Part shown: positions 44,021 through 52,158 of the stretch, piece after piece | Position numbering within the stretch: the first letter of the stretch is position 1 | Layout: the number at the start of each line of letters is the position of its first letter | DNA from: Neobacillus rhizophilus | GTDB taxonomy: Bacteria; Bacillota; Bacilli; Bacillales; Cytobacillaceae | DNA length: 64,000 nucleotides | Direction of reading: 5' to 3' | Assembly (NCBI RefSeq): GCF_018343535.1 | Contig: NZ_JAGYPF010000004.1 | Span: forward strand, 517,666-581,665 | Made by a program: the position numbers and the translations under genes | The notes under the pieces: model-generated | What the model was told of the DNA's origin: nothing | Database searches by the model: none | What the model saw: only the letters and a program-made list of their open reading frames with translations

Positions 44021-45097
44021 GTGGGCAGGGAGGCTTGGAAAAAGGTTTTGGGTTCCATCCCGGATGGAGAATTAGTTGATTTAATTGATATTTGGAAGAT
44101 CCAAGTAAAGGGTTTCCGGCAAATAACTAAAGATAACATTCAAACAGTCAGGTCTATGGCCATTTTAGAAGCTTTAAAACCAAAAAACCTAAACATGATC
44201 AAACATTTTTATGATACATTCCACCATAAAGAAAATCCTGATGGCAAAGATATTAACCTTCGCGAGGAATCAGTAGAAAGCCTTAAACAGCTCTACGGGG
44301 AGTGTTCTGTAGACCTCCATATTATTTTGGGTGTCCTTTATTCTAGTGAAGAAAAGCTACACCATCTGAAAGCAAGGAAATTAGAGGATAGCTTACTCGA
44401 AGAGCATGGAGCAAACTCAATTTCTGAGTTAAATGTTACCAATAAAAATGCATCTAGTGAGCAGGTCCAGCTTACCTTAGAACCCGATGAGGAATTGGAG
44501 TGGGAAAAGAAAAAGAGAAAGTCAGAGGAGAAAAATGAAAAGCTTCAAAAAACCATCGATAAATGGGAGAAACAGTATACGGAATTAAAAAACAAGTATA
44601 AAGAAGAGAAACAGCAATGGGCCAAGGAAAGAGCACAGCTCCAACAAGATTTGGGCAGGGAAAAATCGAATGTATCTGGTGTAAATGAAAAACTTGCATT
44701 AGCCGAGGGAGAAACAGGACGTTTAAATGAAAAAATCCAAACTTTAAAAGCAGAAATATCCCACTTAAATGCGCTAATGCTTAGCTCTAATACAAAAGTA
44801 GATGTGGAGCCAGCAAAAGATCAAGGGGCAAAAAACCCTTCCCATATTGCCTTAGTAGGCGACCCCAAAAATAAATTAACGGTAGAATCTGAGGACCCTA
44901 TTTTTCATGTATTCGGACCAAAAGACATTAATGAGGCGTTGGAAAAAAACGTCTTTCAAGATTTTGATGAAGTGTGGATTATGTGTTACCTAGTTCCGCC
45001 GCAGATGAAAAAGAAAATAAAAAAAATACATAATCAAAAAATTGTAGAATTTATGGATTTTCCATCGATGAAGAGTTACATCAAAAAGGGGAGATAA
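44021..45097 (+). CDS. System B gene 1: coiled-coil protein
   Basis: This ~358-residue protein is the paralogue of the gene at 35040. N-terminal parts align without gaps (WKKVLGSIPDGELVDLID; 'IQVKGFRQIT'; 'ILGVLYSSEEKLHH'). A shorter coiled coil covers ~155-255, and the C-terminal alpha/beta domain (HIALVGDPKNK ... FDEVWIMCYLVPPQMKKKI) is conserved. I chose the GTG at 44021: GGAGGGG lies six bases upstream, and the resulting N-terminus lines up with the system A protein, whereas the ATG at 44006 overlaps the site. Three bases separate it from the NTPase gene. Confidence 0.82.
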   Translation: MGREAWKKVLGSIPDGELVDLIDIWKIQVKGFRQITKDNIQTVRSMAILEALKPKNLNMIKHFYDTFHHKENPDGKDINLREESVESLKQLYGECSVDLHIILGVLYSSEEKLHHLKARKLEDSLLEEHGANSISELNVTNKNASSEQVQLTLEPDEELEWEKKKRKSEEKNEKLQKTIDKWEKQYTELKNKYKEEKQQWAKERAQLQQDLGREKSNVSGVNEKLALAEGETGRLNEKIQTLKAEISHLNALMLSSNTKVDVEPAKDQGAKNPSHIALVGDPKNKLTVESEDPIFHVFGPKDINEALEKNVFQDFDEVWIMCYLVPPQMKKKIKKIHNQKIVEFMDFPSMKSYIKKGR

Positions 45098-45099
45098 AA

Positions 45100-47142
45100 A
45101 TGAGCACAAAAATCTGGGACAGTGATTTAGTTGGAGTTTTAGATGAACCCGATCAGTTTGACCTGCCCTATAGAGATACCATATTCATCAATAAAAACAA
45201 TAGTCTTCAATTTACAGTCCGGATTATTTCGCAGCCGGCGGAAAGCTTTCCTAACGTTAAAACGGTCACTTGTTTTTATTCAGATCTTGAAAGATGGGGG
45301 TTTGAAGACGATTTTCTGGAAACCGAAGAAATCAGAAAAAATAGACTGCGTGAATGGTTAAGGGATCGCCTGTTTGTTTTTAAAGTAGAGAGGCGTATCA
45401 GATATAACCATGAAGAGGTATATAATGCGTTGGATGTCCGTGTCATGCCAAAGCTGCCAAGCTTCCATGAAGGATTACGGTTAATCCCTGCACCGATATT
45501 TAGTAAAGAAGTCCATGGTATGAAAAATATGGATGAGTTTGTAATCCGCCTCTCTAATAAAAAATTTGTTGGAAGGATCGATAACATCTCCCATGAGAGT
45601 GATGATACACCGTCCTTTGTGGTTTGGCGTGAGTTGGACGAAGAGGAAGAAGAACAATTCTCTATCTTTGGAGAATTTTTAAGGCACCAGTACGCGCATG
45701 GTGGTTTCAGTTTCGATGTTAGTGACGAACTTAAAATAATCTCCTTTCAGGATAAATGGCTGGAGGAGTGTTATTTCAGCGATGCGATCGGGAATCTCGT
45801 TTTTATACCGATTGAAACGTATCAGGAAATTACCAATGCTCTTGAACATGCATCGCCTATTCCAACCGTTATAGAAAGCGAATTGGAAATAAAAACACCT
45901 GCTGCATCGGCAGTAAATACAACACCTAATGTACTAACAGCAAAAGAGGAACAAAAAGTAGCCCAAACACCGCAACCTGATTTGGAATCGGATATGCCTG
46001 AAGGAGTTAACGCTGCCGCTACTGTTCCAATGACTGATCAAAAAGAACTAGATTTTTTAAAATTGCTATATACCAATACACAGGATGCGGGCTTGGTGTA
46101 TCAGAGAGAGGATCTCATTAACTTTCATACGTCGATGAAATCTTCATCTTTAGTTATCCTTTCAGGCATGAGCGGAACAGGGAAAACAAAACTAGTGGAG
46201 GTTTACAGTCACTCACTTGGACTTAAGGGAGAACAATTTACCGTTATTCCTGTCAGCCCCTCATGGACATCCGATTCCGACCTGATCGGTTACGCAGATA
46301 CCATGCACATGGTTTACCGGCCTGGAGATTCAGGACTTATTAACGCATTACGAAAAGCAGAGGATGAACCAAATAAAATATTTGTTATTTGCTTCGATGA
46401 GATGAATTTGGCACGTGTGGAACATTACTTCTCGCAATTTTTATCCATTCTCGAGATGGACCCGGGGAAAAGAGTGTTAAGGCTTTATAACGATGACTTG
46501 GAAAGCCGGCTCTATAATTCCGCTCAATATCCGCCGACGATCGTGATAAGAGATAACGTGTTTTTCGTAGGAACAGTGAATATGGATGAATCGACTTATC
46601 ATTTCTCAGATAAGGTACTGGATAGAGCCAACGTCATCACGTTAACGGTGATGCCTTTTGAAAACATGAAAGAAATGCCTGAAAAGAAAAAAGGATTAAC
46701 AGCACGCAGTGAGGAGCTAGATTTTGAAACGTATAAATCATTTATCCGTGAAAATCGAACGGTTTCACTTTCAGAACAGGAATTGGCACTCCTTTGGGAC
46801 GTTCATAATGTGATGCAGGAAGCAAATAGACAGGTGGGAGTGGGTCCGCGGATCGTCAAACAAATCGACGTGTTCCTTGAGAATCTTCCGTCACAGGAAT
46901 ATGTGGATCGTGAAAGAGCCTTTGATTTTCAGTTTGTCCAGCGTGTTTTAACCAAGGTCAGGGGATCAGAGGATCAATTAAATGATTTAATTGGAAAATA
47001 TGAAAGGGATTCTGGAGAAGCTGTCACTGGCAAGTTCATGGATATCTTTAACGAATACCCAATGGTCTCCGATTTCAAAATGAGCAGAGAGGTAATCAAA
47101 CAAAAAGCGAAAGAGCTGAGGTTTAATGGTTACACCATGTAG
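45100..47142 (+). CDS. System B gene 2: McrB-like AAA+ NTPase
   Basis: This 680-residue paralogue of the system A NTPase has an N-terminal specificity region of ~270 residues (DSDLVGVLDEPDQFDLPYRD; 'DLERWGFEDDFLETEEIRK'), a Pro/Ala/Thr-rich linker (~265-310) absent from system A, and then the AAA+ domain: Walker A GMSGTGKT near 357, 'SDSDLIGYADTMHMVYRPGD', Walker B VICFDEMNLARVEHYFS near 428, and GTVNMDES near 491. Linker length and N-terminus are the main differences, as expected if the two copies recognise different targets (inference). The last 17 bases overlap the nuclease gene. Confidence 0.9.
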   Translation: MSTKIWDSDLVGVLDEPDQFDLPYRDTIFINKNNSLQFTVRIISQPAESFPNVKTVTCFYSDLERWGFEDDFLETEEIRKNRLREWLRDRLFVFKVERRIRYNHEEVYNALDVRVMPKLPSFHEGLRLIPAPIFSKEVHGMKNMDEFVIRLSNKKFVGRIDNISHESDDTPSFVVWRELDEEEEEQFSIFGEFLRHQYAHGGFSFDVSDELKIISFQDKWLEECYFSDAIGNLVFIPIETYQEITNALEHASPIPTVIESELEIKTPAASAVNTTPNVLTAKEEQKVAQTPQPDLESDMPEGVNAAATVPMTDQKELDFLKLLYTNTQDAGLVYQREDLINFHTSMKSSSLVILSGMSGTGKTKLVEVYSHSLGLKGEQFTVIPVSPSWTSDSDLIGYADTMHMVYRPGDSGLINALRKAEDEPNKIFVICFDEMNLARVEHYFSQFLSILEMDPGKRVLRLYNDDLESRLYNSAQYPPTIVIRDNVFFVGTVNMDESTYHFSDKVLDRANVITLTVMPFENMKEMPEKKKGLTARSEELDFETYKSFIRENRTVSLSEQELALLWDVHNVMQEANRQVGVGPRIVKQIDVFLENLPSQEYVDRERAFDFQFVQRVLTKVRGSEDQLNDLIGKYERDSGEAVTGKFMDIFNEYPMVSDFKMSREVIKQKAKELRFNGYTM

Positions 47143-48931
47143 GACGGATGATTTTACGGTTTCATTTATTCATGTTTATGGAAATGGTTCACAAGAAGAA
47201 AAAACCTTATCCTGCTTTGTTGAAAACCTTGAAGACTGGGATGAAAAGGTACATGGCTACCTGGAAATTCGGGAATTTGTTGAATTAGAATTAAGTTTTA
47301 AGTGTGAACACGATGATGCGAGATTGTATATGGATGGATTAGAGGTCCTAACTGGGGAAGCTCTGCCCAGAGATGAAATCACTGGGGAACCTTACATCGA
47401 TGCTGGCCAAAGGGTTACTTTATATAAGAGTCCCGGTTATTATCCTTATATCCCAGGAATTTATTGTATCAAGGTAGTCTTTTCGAATAAAACCTATCTT
47501 TCGCTGGTCAAGGTGATTACGAACCGTTTAACAGATGAGCAGCTTAATGTCATGCGCTTAGAAGTGGAAGGCTTCCTAAAAGGACTTGCACATGACGTCG
47601 TCCGCAAGCAGAAGGCTTTTTATCATATCGATGATGATATCCTTGATCCCACTTTGCTTCAGCAATTCAGGGTATTGGACCATCATTTTGCGGAAATATC
47701 AGCCATTCTGGCGGATTTATCCCAAAGGATAAGATTCTCGCTAATGAAGGAATATCATCTTCAGCCTGTTGACCGCCCGGCACAAGTAGATGATGTATCC
47801 ATTAGATACAGATTAAGGCATCCTGAATCAACCAATTACGTGAAATCACCAAAGAAAAGGGTGAACTATGACCTGCCGGAAAACCGTATCCTTAAAACCA
47901 TTATTGAAAAATGGCTGCGGTTGCTAAGGAATTTCATTGAAGCAGTAGATCGTAATCTTGAACGGTTAACGAGTGGAACAACAAAAGCTATTTCCTCCTA
48001 TATTCCATATGAAAAAAGAGTTCAATATGTAGAAGAATTAAGAGGGTATCGGGACCGAGCCGCACAAATGAAAGGCGCCTTCACCATTTTAAAGACAAGC
48101 AGATGGTATCAGGAACTTTCCGACGGAAGGGTACAAATGATTCCAACTATGATGTACGTGGATGTGCGCTATCGGTTTATCTGGCAAATGGACAGGATTT
48201 TGTTTTCCGAACAAACGGACATCACACTGCATCCAGACTGGAGGTATCATTGGAAAAGAACGGACCATCTATATGAAATTTGGTGTTATCTTAAAGTCCT
48301 GCAAACATTGGAGTCAAGCCGTTACGGTTTTTCATACTCTTCGGGCTGGCTTTTTGATCATAGAGATTTAGCGGGAGCCGACTATTTTGTGATTCCTACC
48401 ATTCCTAAAGGGACAACTGTCGAGCTGAAAAAGGATGATTTGCGGTTATCTGTCATTTACGATGCAATCATCCCAGCCAACCAAGCCGATACGAATCAGC
48501 TGGATAGCCCAATTTATACAACGGCAGAAAATAATAACCCCGACATCCGAATTGATGTTTATATCAAAGATATTTTTGTCGGGACGATTTTATTGGAATC
48601 CAAATACCGGAACAAGAATGCCATATTGGGAAGCGAAGTGATGCGGCAATTAACCAGCTATGCCGATAATGTTCGCTCACCCTATATCTTTAATAAAAAA
48701 AGGCGATGGGAAAAATTCCGCCCTGTTCATCAGGTTCTCGTCCTCTACCCAGAAAAATGGGGCGAAACAGATGTGGAAGCGAAAGAGGGGAGAAGTATCA
48801 GTCTAATCCCTCTAACACCTGCAACGGACTTAGATGTTTTTAACCAAACCATTGAGAGCCTAATAGAAGATTTGATTTTGGAAGCAGAGGATGAAGGGAT
48901 TATCACTGAAACAGTGTTGTTAAAACAGTAG
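47126..48931 (+). CDS. System B gene 3: DUF2357/PD-(D/E)XK McrC-like nuclease
   Basis: This 601-residue paralogue of the gene at 38093 keeps 'VNYDLPENRILKTIIEKWL', 'TSRWYQELSDGRVQMIPTM', 'WRYHWKRTDHLYEIWCYLK' and the nuclease motif: Asp in IRIDVY near 475, then LLESKYR (Glu491-x-Lys493), followed by 'SEVMRQLTSYADNVRS'. The Asp of the D-x-K in system A is Glu here; both forms are normal for PD-(D/E)XK enzymes. The nuclease is therefore expected to be active. Its ATG starts inside the NTPase gene at exactly the same distance (17 bases) as in system A. Confidence 0.88.
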   Translation: MVTPCRTDDFTVSFIHVYGNGSQEEKTLSCFVENLEDWDEKVHGYLEIREFVELELSFKCEHDDARLYMDGLEVLTGEALPRDEITGEPYIDAGQRVTLYKSPGYYPYIPGIYCIKVVFSNKTYLSLVKVITNRLTDEQLNVMRLEVEGFLKGLAHDVVRKQKAFYHIDDDILDPTLLQQFRVLDHHFAEISAILADLSQRIRFSLMKEYHLQPVDRPAQVDDVSIRYRLRHPESTNYVKSPKKRVNYDLPENRILKTIIEKWLRLLRNFIEAVDRNLERLTSGTTKAISSYIPYEKRVQYVEELRGYRDRAAQMKGAFTILKTSRWYQELSDGRVQMIPTMMYVDVRYRFIWQMDRILFSEQTDITLHPDWRYHWKRTDHLYEIWCYLKVLQTLESSRYGFSYSSGWLFDHRDLAGADYFVIPTIPKGTTVELKKDDLRLSVIYDAIIPANQADTNQLDSPIYTTAENNNPDIRIDVYIKDIFVGTILLESKYRNKNAILGSEVMRQLTSYADNVRSPYIFNKKRRWEKFRPVHQVLVLYPEKWGETDVEAKEGRSISLIPLTPATDLDVFNQTIESLIEDLILEAEDEGIITETVLLKQ

Positions 48932-49004
48932 GATTGGCGCGCTTTTATAATAGGGGCTAACAAAAACTCGAGTAATAGTTTAACTAAAGCGGACATAGCA
49001 AAAA

Positions 49005-49038
49005 TAGGTTTACCATTTTTGGTAGGCCTAATTTTTTT
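49005..49038 (+). terminator. Terminator hairpin after system B (AGGTTTACC type, copy 2)
   Basis: TAGGTTTACC-ATTTTT-GGTAGGCCTA is followed by ATTTTTTT. Confidence 0.85.
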
Positions 49039-49133
49039 GGCAATGTTATACTTTTAATTGAAAATAGAACTAATACAGCTTTGTTAATAAGGGGATATAC
49101 TAACAAATTATTAGTCAAAAAGGATGGGTTTTA

Positions 49134-49683
49134 ATGAAACTGGAATTAGACTTACAAAAATTTAATTTACAGGCGTTTCTTGAGGAATCAGAGAAAAACG
49201 GTGAAGGAATCAGTGACTCCCACCGTACAAGTAATTGAAAATTTGGATAACTGTTGGTCTGATGATATTGACGTTTATGAATTTGATTATTACTTGGAAA
49301 ATCTCGTAAATGAACAAAATTATTTGTATGTAAATTTTTCCGAACCGGGTTTGGAGAGAGAGATTGGATGCATAGATGGTGAAACTTATTATCTAATCGA
49401 TATTGATGATTATGAGATAGAAGCGGAAGACGAGGATAGTGATATACCGGAGGAAGTAAAGCCGGTTAAGGTTTTGTACCTAAATGAAACTTGTTCGCTT
49501 GGGTATTTGTTGAAAGTTGATAACGGTACCCTAATTATCCAATCAGCAATTTATTATTTGCATGGGAAACATTTTGTTGGTCCTTGTGGTTTCGGTTCGA
49601 CTACGGAAATTGAGGTCAAAGAGGATGTAGAGCTTTTTGAACAGCCTATGATTGAATATATAAAGAAGTATAAGAAGGATTAA
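49134..49683 (+). pseudogene. Acidic hypothetical gene split by a one-base frameshift
   Basis: AAGGATGGG precedes an ATG at 49134 opening MKLELDLQKFNLQAFLEESE. At an A5 run (~49194-49198) the frame breaks; with one A less it would continue as KTVKESVTPTVQVIENLDN in the long frame that runs to 49683. The resulting ~182-residue acidic protein contains 'DDIDVYEFDYYLENLVNEQN' and 'GKHFVGPCGFGSTTEIE'. As given, only the 3' frame from a poor TTG at 49180 could be made. Family unknown. It occupies the same place after system B as the small accessory genes do after system A. Confidence 0.65.
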
Positions 49684-49690
49684 TTTTTGC

Positions 49691-49735
49691 AAAAAGTCAG
49701 TTATTAAAAATAAAGTGGACAACTGACTTTTTTGA
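49691..49735 (+). terminator. Terminator after the split acidic gene
   Basis: AAAAAGTCAGTT (49691-49702) and AACTGACTTTTT (49721-49732) form a 12-bp perfect stem. Confidence 0.85.
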
Positions 49736-49741
49736 ATTAAA

Positions 49742-49796
49742 GGGTCAGTCCAGTCCACTTGGTGCATTAAATTTTAGTGTGCTGGGGGACTGACCC
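49742..49796. repeat. Short GGGTCAGTCC-bounded inverted-repeat element
   Basis: GGGTCAGTCC and GGACTGACCC bound 35 bases. Its right 19 bases are identical to 54788-54806. Confidence 0.5.
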
Positions 49797-49850
49797 CATT
49801 TTTATGTTTAATGCAGCTATTAATAAAAATTAGTAGGTGATTTAAGAAAT

Positions 49851-49969
49851 GGGCTTGTCCAAAAAAAGTAGACGGAGTTGATGAAAAATACAATATCTTT
49901 TATAGATTAGATTTTTACCACTTAAGATATTGTATTTGCTTGAAGTCAGGCTCCTTTATGGACAGCCCT
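49851..49969. mobile_element. 119-bp palindromic MITE-like element
   Basis: The ends GGGCTTGTCC and GGACAGCCCT are near-perfect inverted repeats. Complementarity continues inward to AATACAATATCTT / AAGATATTGTATT, so almost the whole element folds into one hairpin. There is no ORF. GGGCTGTCC-type ends are known from IS1182-like elements, so this may be a non-autonomous derivative. I could not define a target-site duplication. Confidence 0.55.
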
Positions 49970-50010
49970 ATTTATTACCAGTAATCGAGATTGCTGTATT
50001 TGATAAAATA

Positions 50011-51681
50011 TTAAACACTTGGCCAGGTAAAATCGTTCTTATAATATAGTTTCTTTAATTTATCCAAGTCATACTCCCATTCGGTAATGGCATTTTTATA
50101 CTTAACGAAACCATTTTTTTGGCCTTTTCGCAACTTAACCTGATAAGCAATCGTATAGGCTACTTTTTTTAACCCTAATTTTGGAACGGCTTTTTCTAAT
50201 ATTGACCAGCGCTTTGCTCTTGTTTGGCCTGTAATTTGATAACCCAGCACCTTCAGGTCACTACTTTCATTTAATGTTGGTTGCTCGTGCGAATCACTAT
50301 GTTGACTCTCCTGAATCTCTGTACTTGGCCATGGAAAGGATTCTGTTGATTGCTTAACATCAGAAGGTTTAATGGGAATAATCACTTTGTTGTATTCCTT
50401 TGCGCGCAATACTTTTGGCTCGTATTTCTGGTTGACCAAATACTCTGTCTTTGTTGAGATAAAGGCACTATTTTTTCCTTTAAAATACAAAGGTAGCTCG
50501 ATATATCTACTAATGATGTTAACTCCTTTGCCCCGAAGCAATGGTACTAACATCTTCTTACTTTGTAATTTTTCCATTTCAATTAGTGCCTGTAACTCAT
50601 CTGGCTTAACTATATACAATTTTCCAGTAAAGTATGGAACGGCTTCAGATTCGTATACTAGATGGAGTAAAGCCCGGTCTACCTTATCTAATATAAGGTG
50701 TTTCTCATGGTCATTAAAGATCTCATTTTGGCGGAAGCAATCCAATAGTAGGTTTAATTTTTCCTTACTCTTGATTTTATCGGCATTAATGCAATCGTAC
50801 ATAAAGGTATATAACTCGATAGTACTTTGTTTTTCACTCAACCATTTTAAACTTTCTTCAGCTTTGTCAATTAATGTTTGGTCCATATCTATTAAAAAAG
50901 CATACCAAATAAAGATATAAAATTCCTCTTGTGATACATGGTAATCTAGGAATTCCCACTCGGAATGAATTAATTGTTTCATGGTTTTTTTAAATTCAAC
51001 AAGTAATTCGAATTTGATTAGAAGACGTAAAAACGGAATTATGGACTTTGGTTCATTAGCGTAAAGGAGGAAGTTCCATAATTGCGAGTAATGGTCAAGC
51101 AAGTACTGACTTATCTGCTTTTTAAGATGTGTGTGATAAAGCTTTGACATTAGGTCAAATATGCATACAATATTTTTTTCGACTTCTTCATCAAAGTTCT
51201 TTTTACCAGTTGCAATTAGTTTATCGAAAATACTCTCTAGCATTTGATTGACTCTAGAATCCATGTGTAGTAATGGATTAGGTTTGTAATTTAATAATTC
51301 AAGAATGTACTGAACGCGGTCAAAATGACCGTGTTCGAGCGCTTGAAGACAATATCCAAGGATTAATAATGAGTCATCAAGGGAAGATGATAAAAATAAT
51401 TCATCTATTAATTCGTGATAGGCATTTGCCTGAAATGACTTATCAAGGATCTCCGAATTCTGTTTGCTTAACTGTGATAATTGCTCCCGAAATTGACGGT
51501 TGTCACTTAATAGGGAATCCACTTCGGCAACAAGCCTTCTGTTTTCTTTCTTCAACTCATTCATTTGCGTTTCCTGTGCCTGTATTTTCAATTGTAAATG
51601 ATGTAGTTTATTTTCATAAGCAGCTGTAAGCTTTTGAAGTTCATTTTCAAGTAGTGATAGGATATTGTTGATAGGAGACAT
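50011..51681 (-). CDS. TWPS-family coiled-coil protein, partner of system B
   Basis: This ~556-residue paralogue of the protein encoded at 41822 has an N-terminal coiled coil (SLLENELQKLTAAYENKL), a helical middle with 'LYTFMYDCINADKIKSKEKL', a linker with 'FPWPSTEI', and the conserved C-terminal domain ('LGYQITGQTRAKRWSILEK', 'GLKKVAYTIAYQVKLRKGQ', 'ITEWEYDLDKLKKLYY', end DFTWPSV). I prefer the ATG at 51681 because it gives an N-terminus (MSPINN) collinear with MSSISK of the other copy; the ATG at 51693 is too close to its GAGGGG. The gene converges on system B. Confidence 0.78.
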   Translation of the reverse strand: MSPINNILSLLENELQKLTAAYENKLHHLQLKIQAQETQMNELKKENRRLVAEVDSLLSDNRQFREQLSQLSKQNSEILDKSFQANAYHELIDELFLSSSLDDSLLILGYCLQALEHGHFDRVQYILELLNYKPNPLLHMDSRVNQMLESIFDKLIATGKKNFDEEVEKNIVCIFDLMSKLYHTHLKKQISQYLLDHYSQLWNFLLYANEPKSIIPFLRLLIKFELLVEFKKTMKQLIHSEWEFLDYHVSQEEFYIFIWYAFLIDMDQTLIDKAEESLKWLSEKQSTIELYTFMYDCINADKIKSKEKLNLLLDCFRQNEIFNDHEKHLILDKVDRALLHLVYESEAVPYFTGKLYIVKPDELQALIEMEKLQSKKMLVPLLRGKGVNIISRYIELPLYFKGKNSAFISTKTEYLVNQKYEPKVLRAKEYNKVIIPIKPSDVKQSTESFPWPSTEIQESQHSDSHEQPTLNESSDLKVLGYQITGQTRAKRWSILEKAVPKLGLKKVAYTIAYQVKLRKGQKNGFVKYKNAITEWEYDLDKLKKLYYKNDFTWPSV

Positions 51682-52158
51682 TAATCTCTTCATTCCCCTC
51701 TATTTAATTGTCATAATATTATTATAGTAGAATTTTCTTATGTAGAGGTAGGAAATTATTCCTGATGCCATAGGTGTGAAAGGCAGACTGTTTCACTTTT
51801 TGGCGGTAGTGAATAGGGTAGAGATCATTGACGGGCAATTAGGTTTTCCACTTTTGGTAAACCTATCTCTATTTTAAGCCAGAATACTTGAATAGAATAT
51901 CTTTTGAGGATTAACATAAATGAAGTTGGGCCCACCCTTTTTTTAACCGGGGTGGGGAACCAAGGTGTTCCGATAGTTCGGTGGGTATGTATTCTAGTTT
52001 AGTGGTGGAAAACTCCATATACAATCTGCAATTTTTCATACGATGGGTTCCTCCATAGTATTCATAAATGGTACAGAAATATTAGAGGAACCAATGAGAA
52101 CTTATCTGCACTAATTTATTCACTCAAAAAAATGATTGAAGAACCGGGAGGATTAGAA
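51682..52158. other. Spacer between the second TWPS gene and the methyltransferase gene
   Basis: About 475 bases between divergent genes, containing the AGGTTTACC-type hairpin at 51841 and otherwise no recognisable feature. Confidence 0.4.
51841..51864. repeat. AGGTTTACC-type hairpin, copy 3
   Basis: AGGTTTTCCA-CTTT-TGGTAAACCT, one mismatch in the stem. It has no gene ending near it, unlike the copies after systems A and B. Confidence 0.6.
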
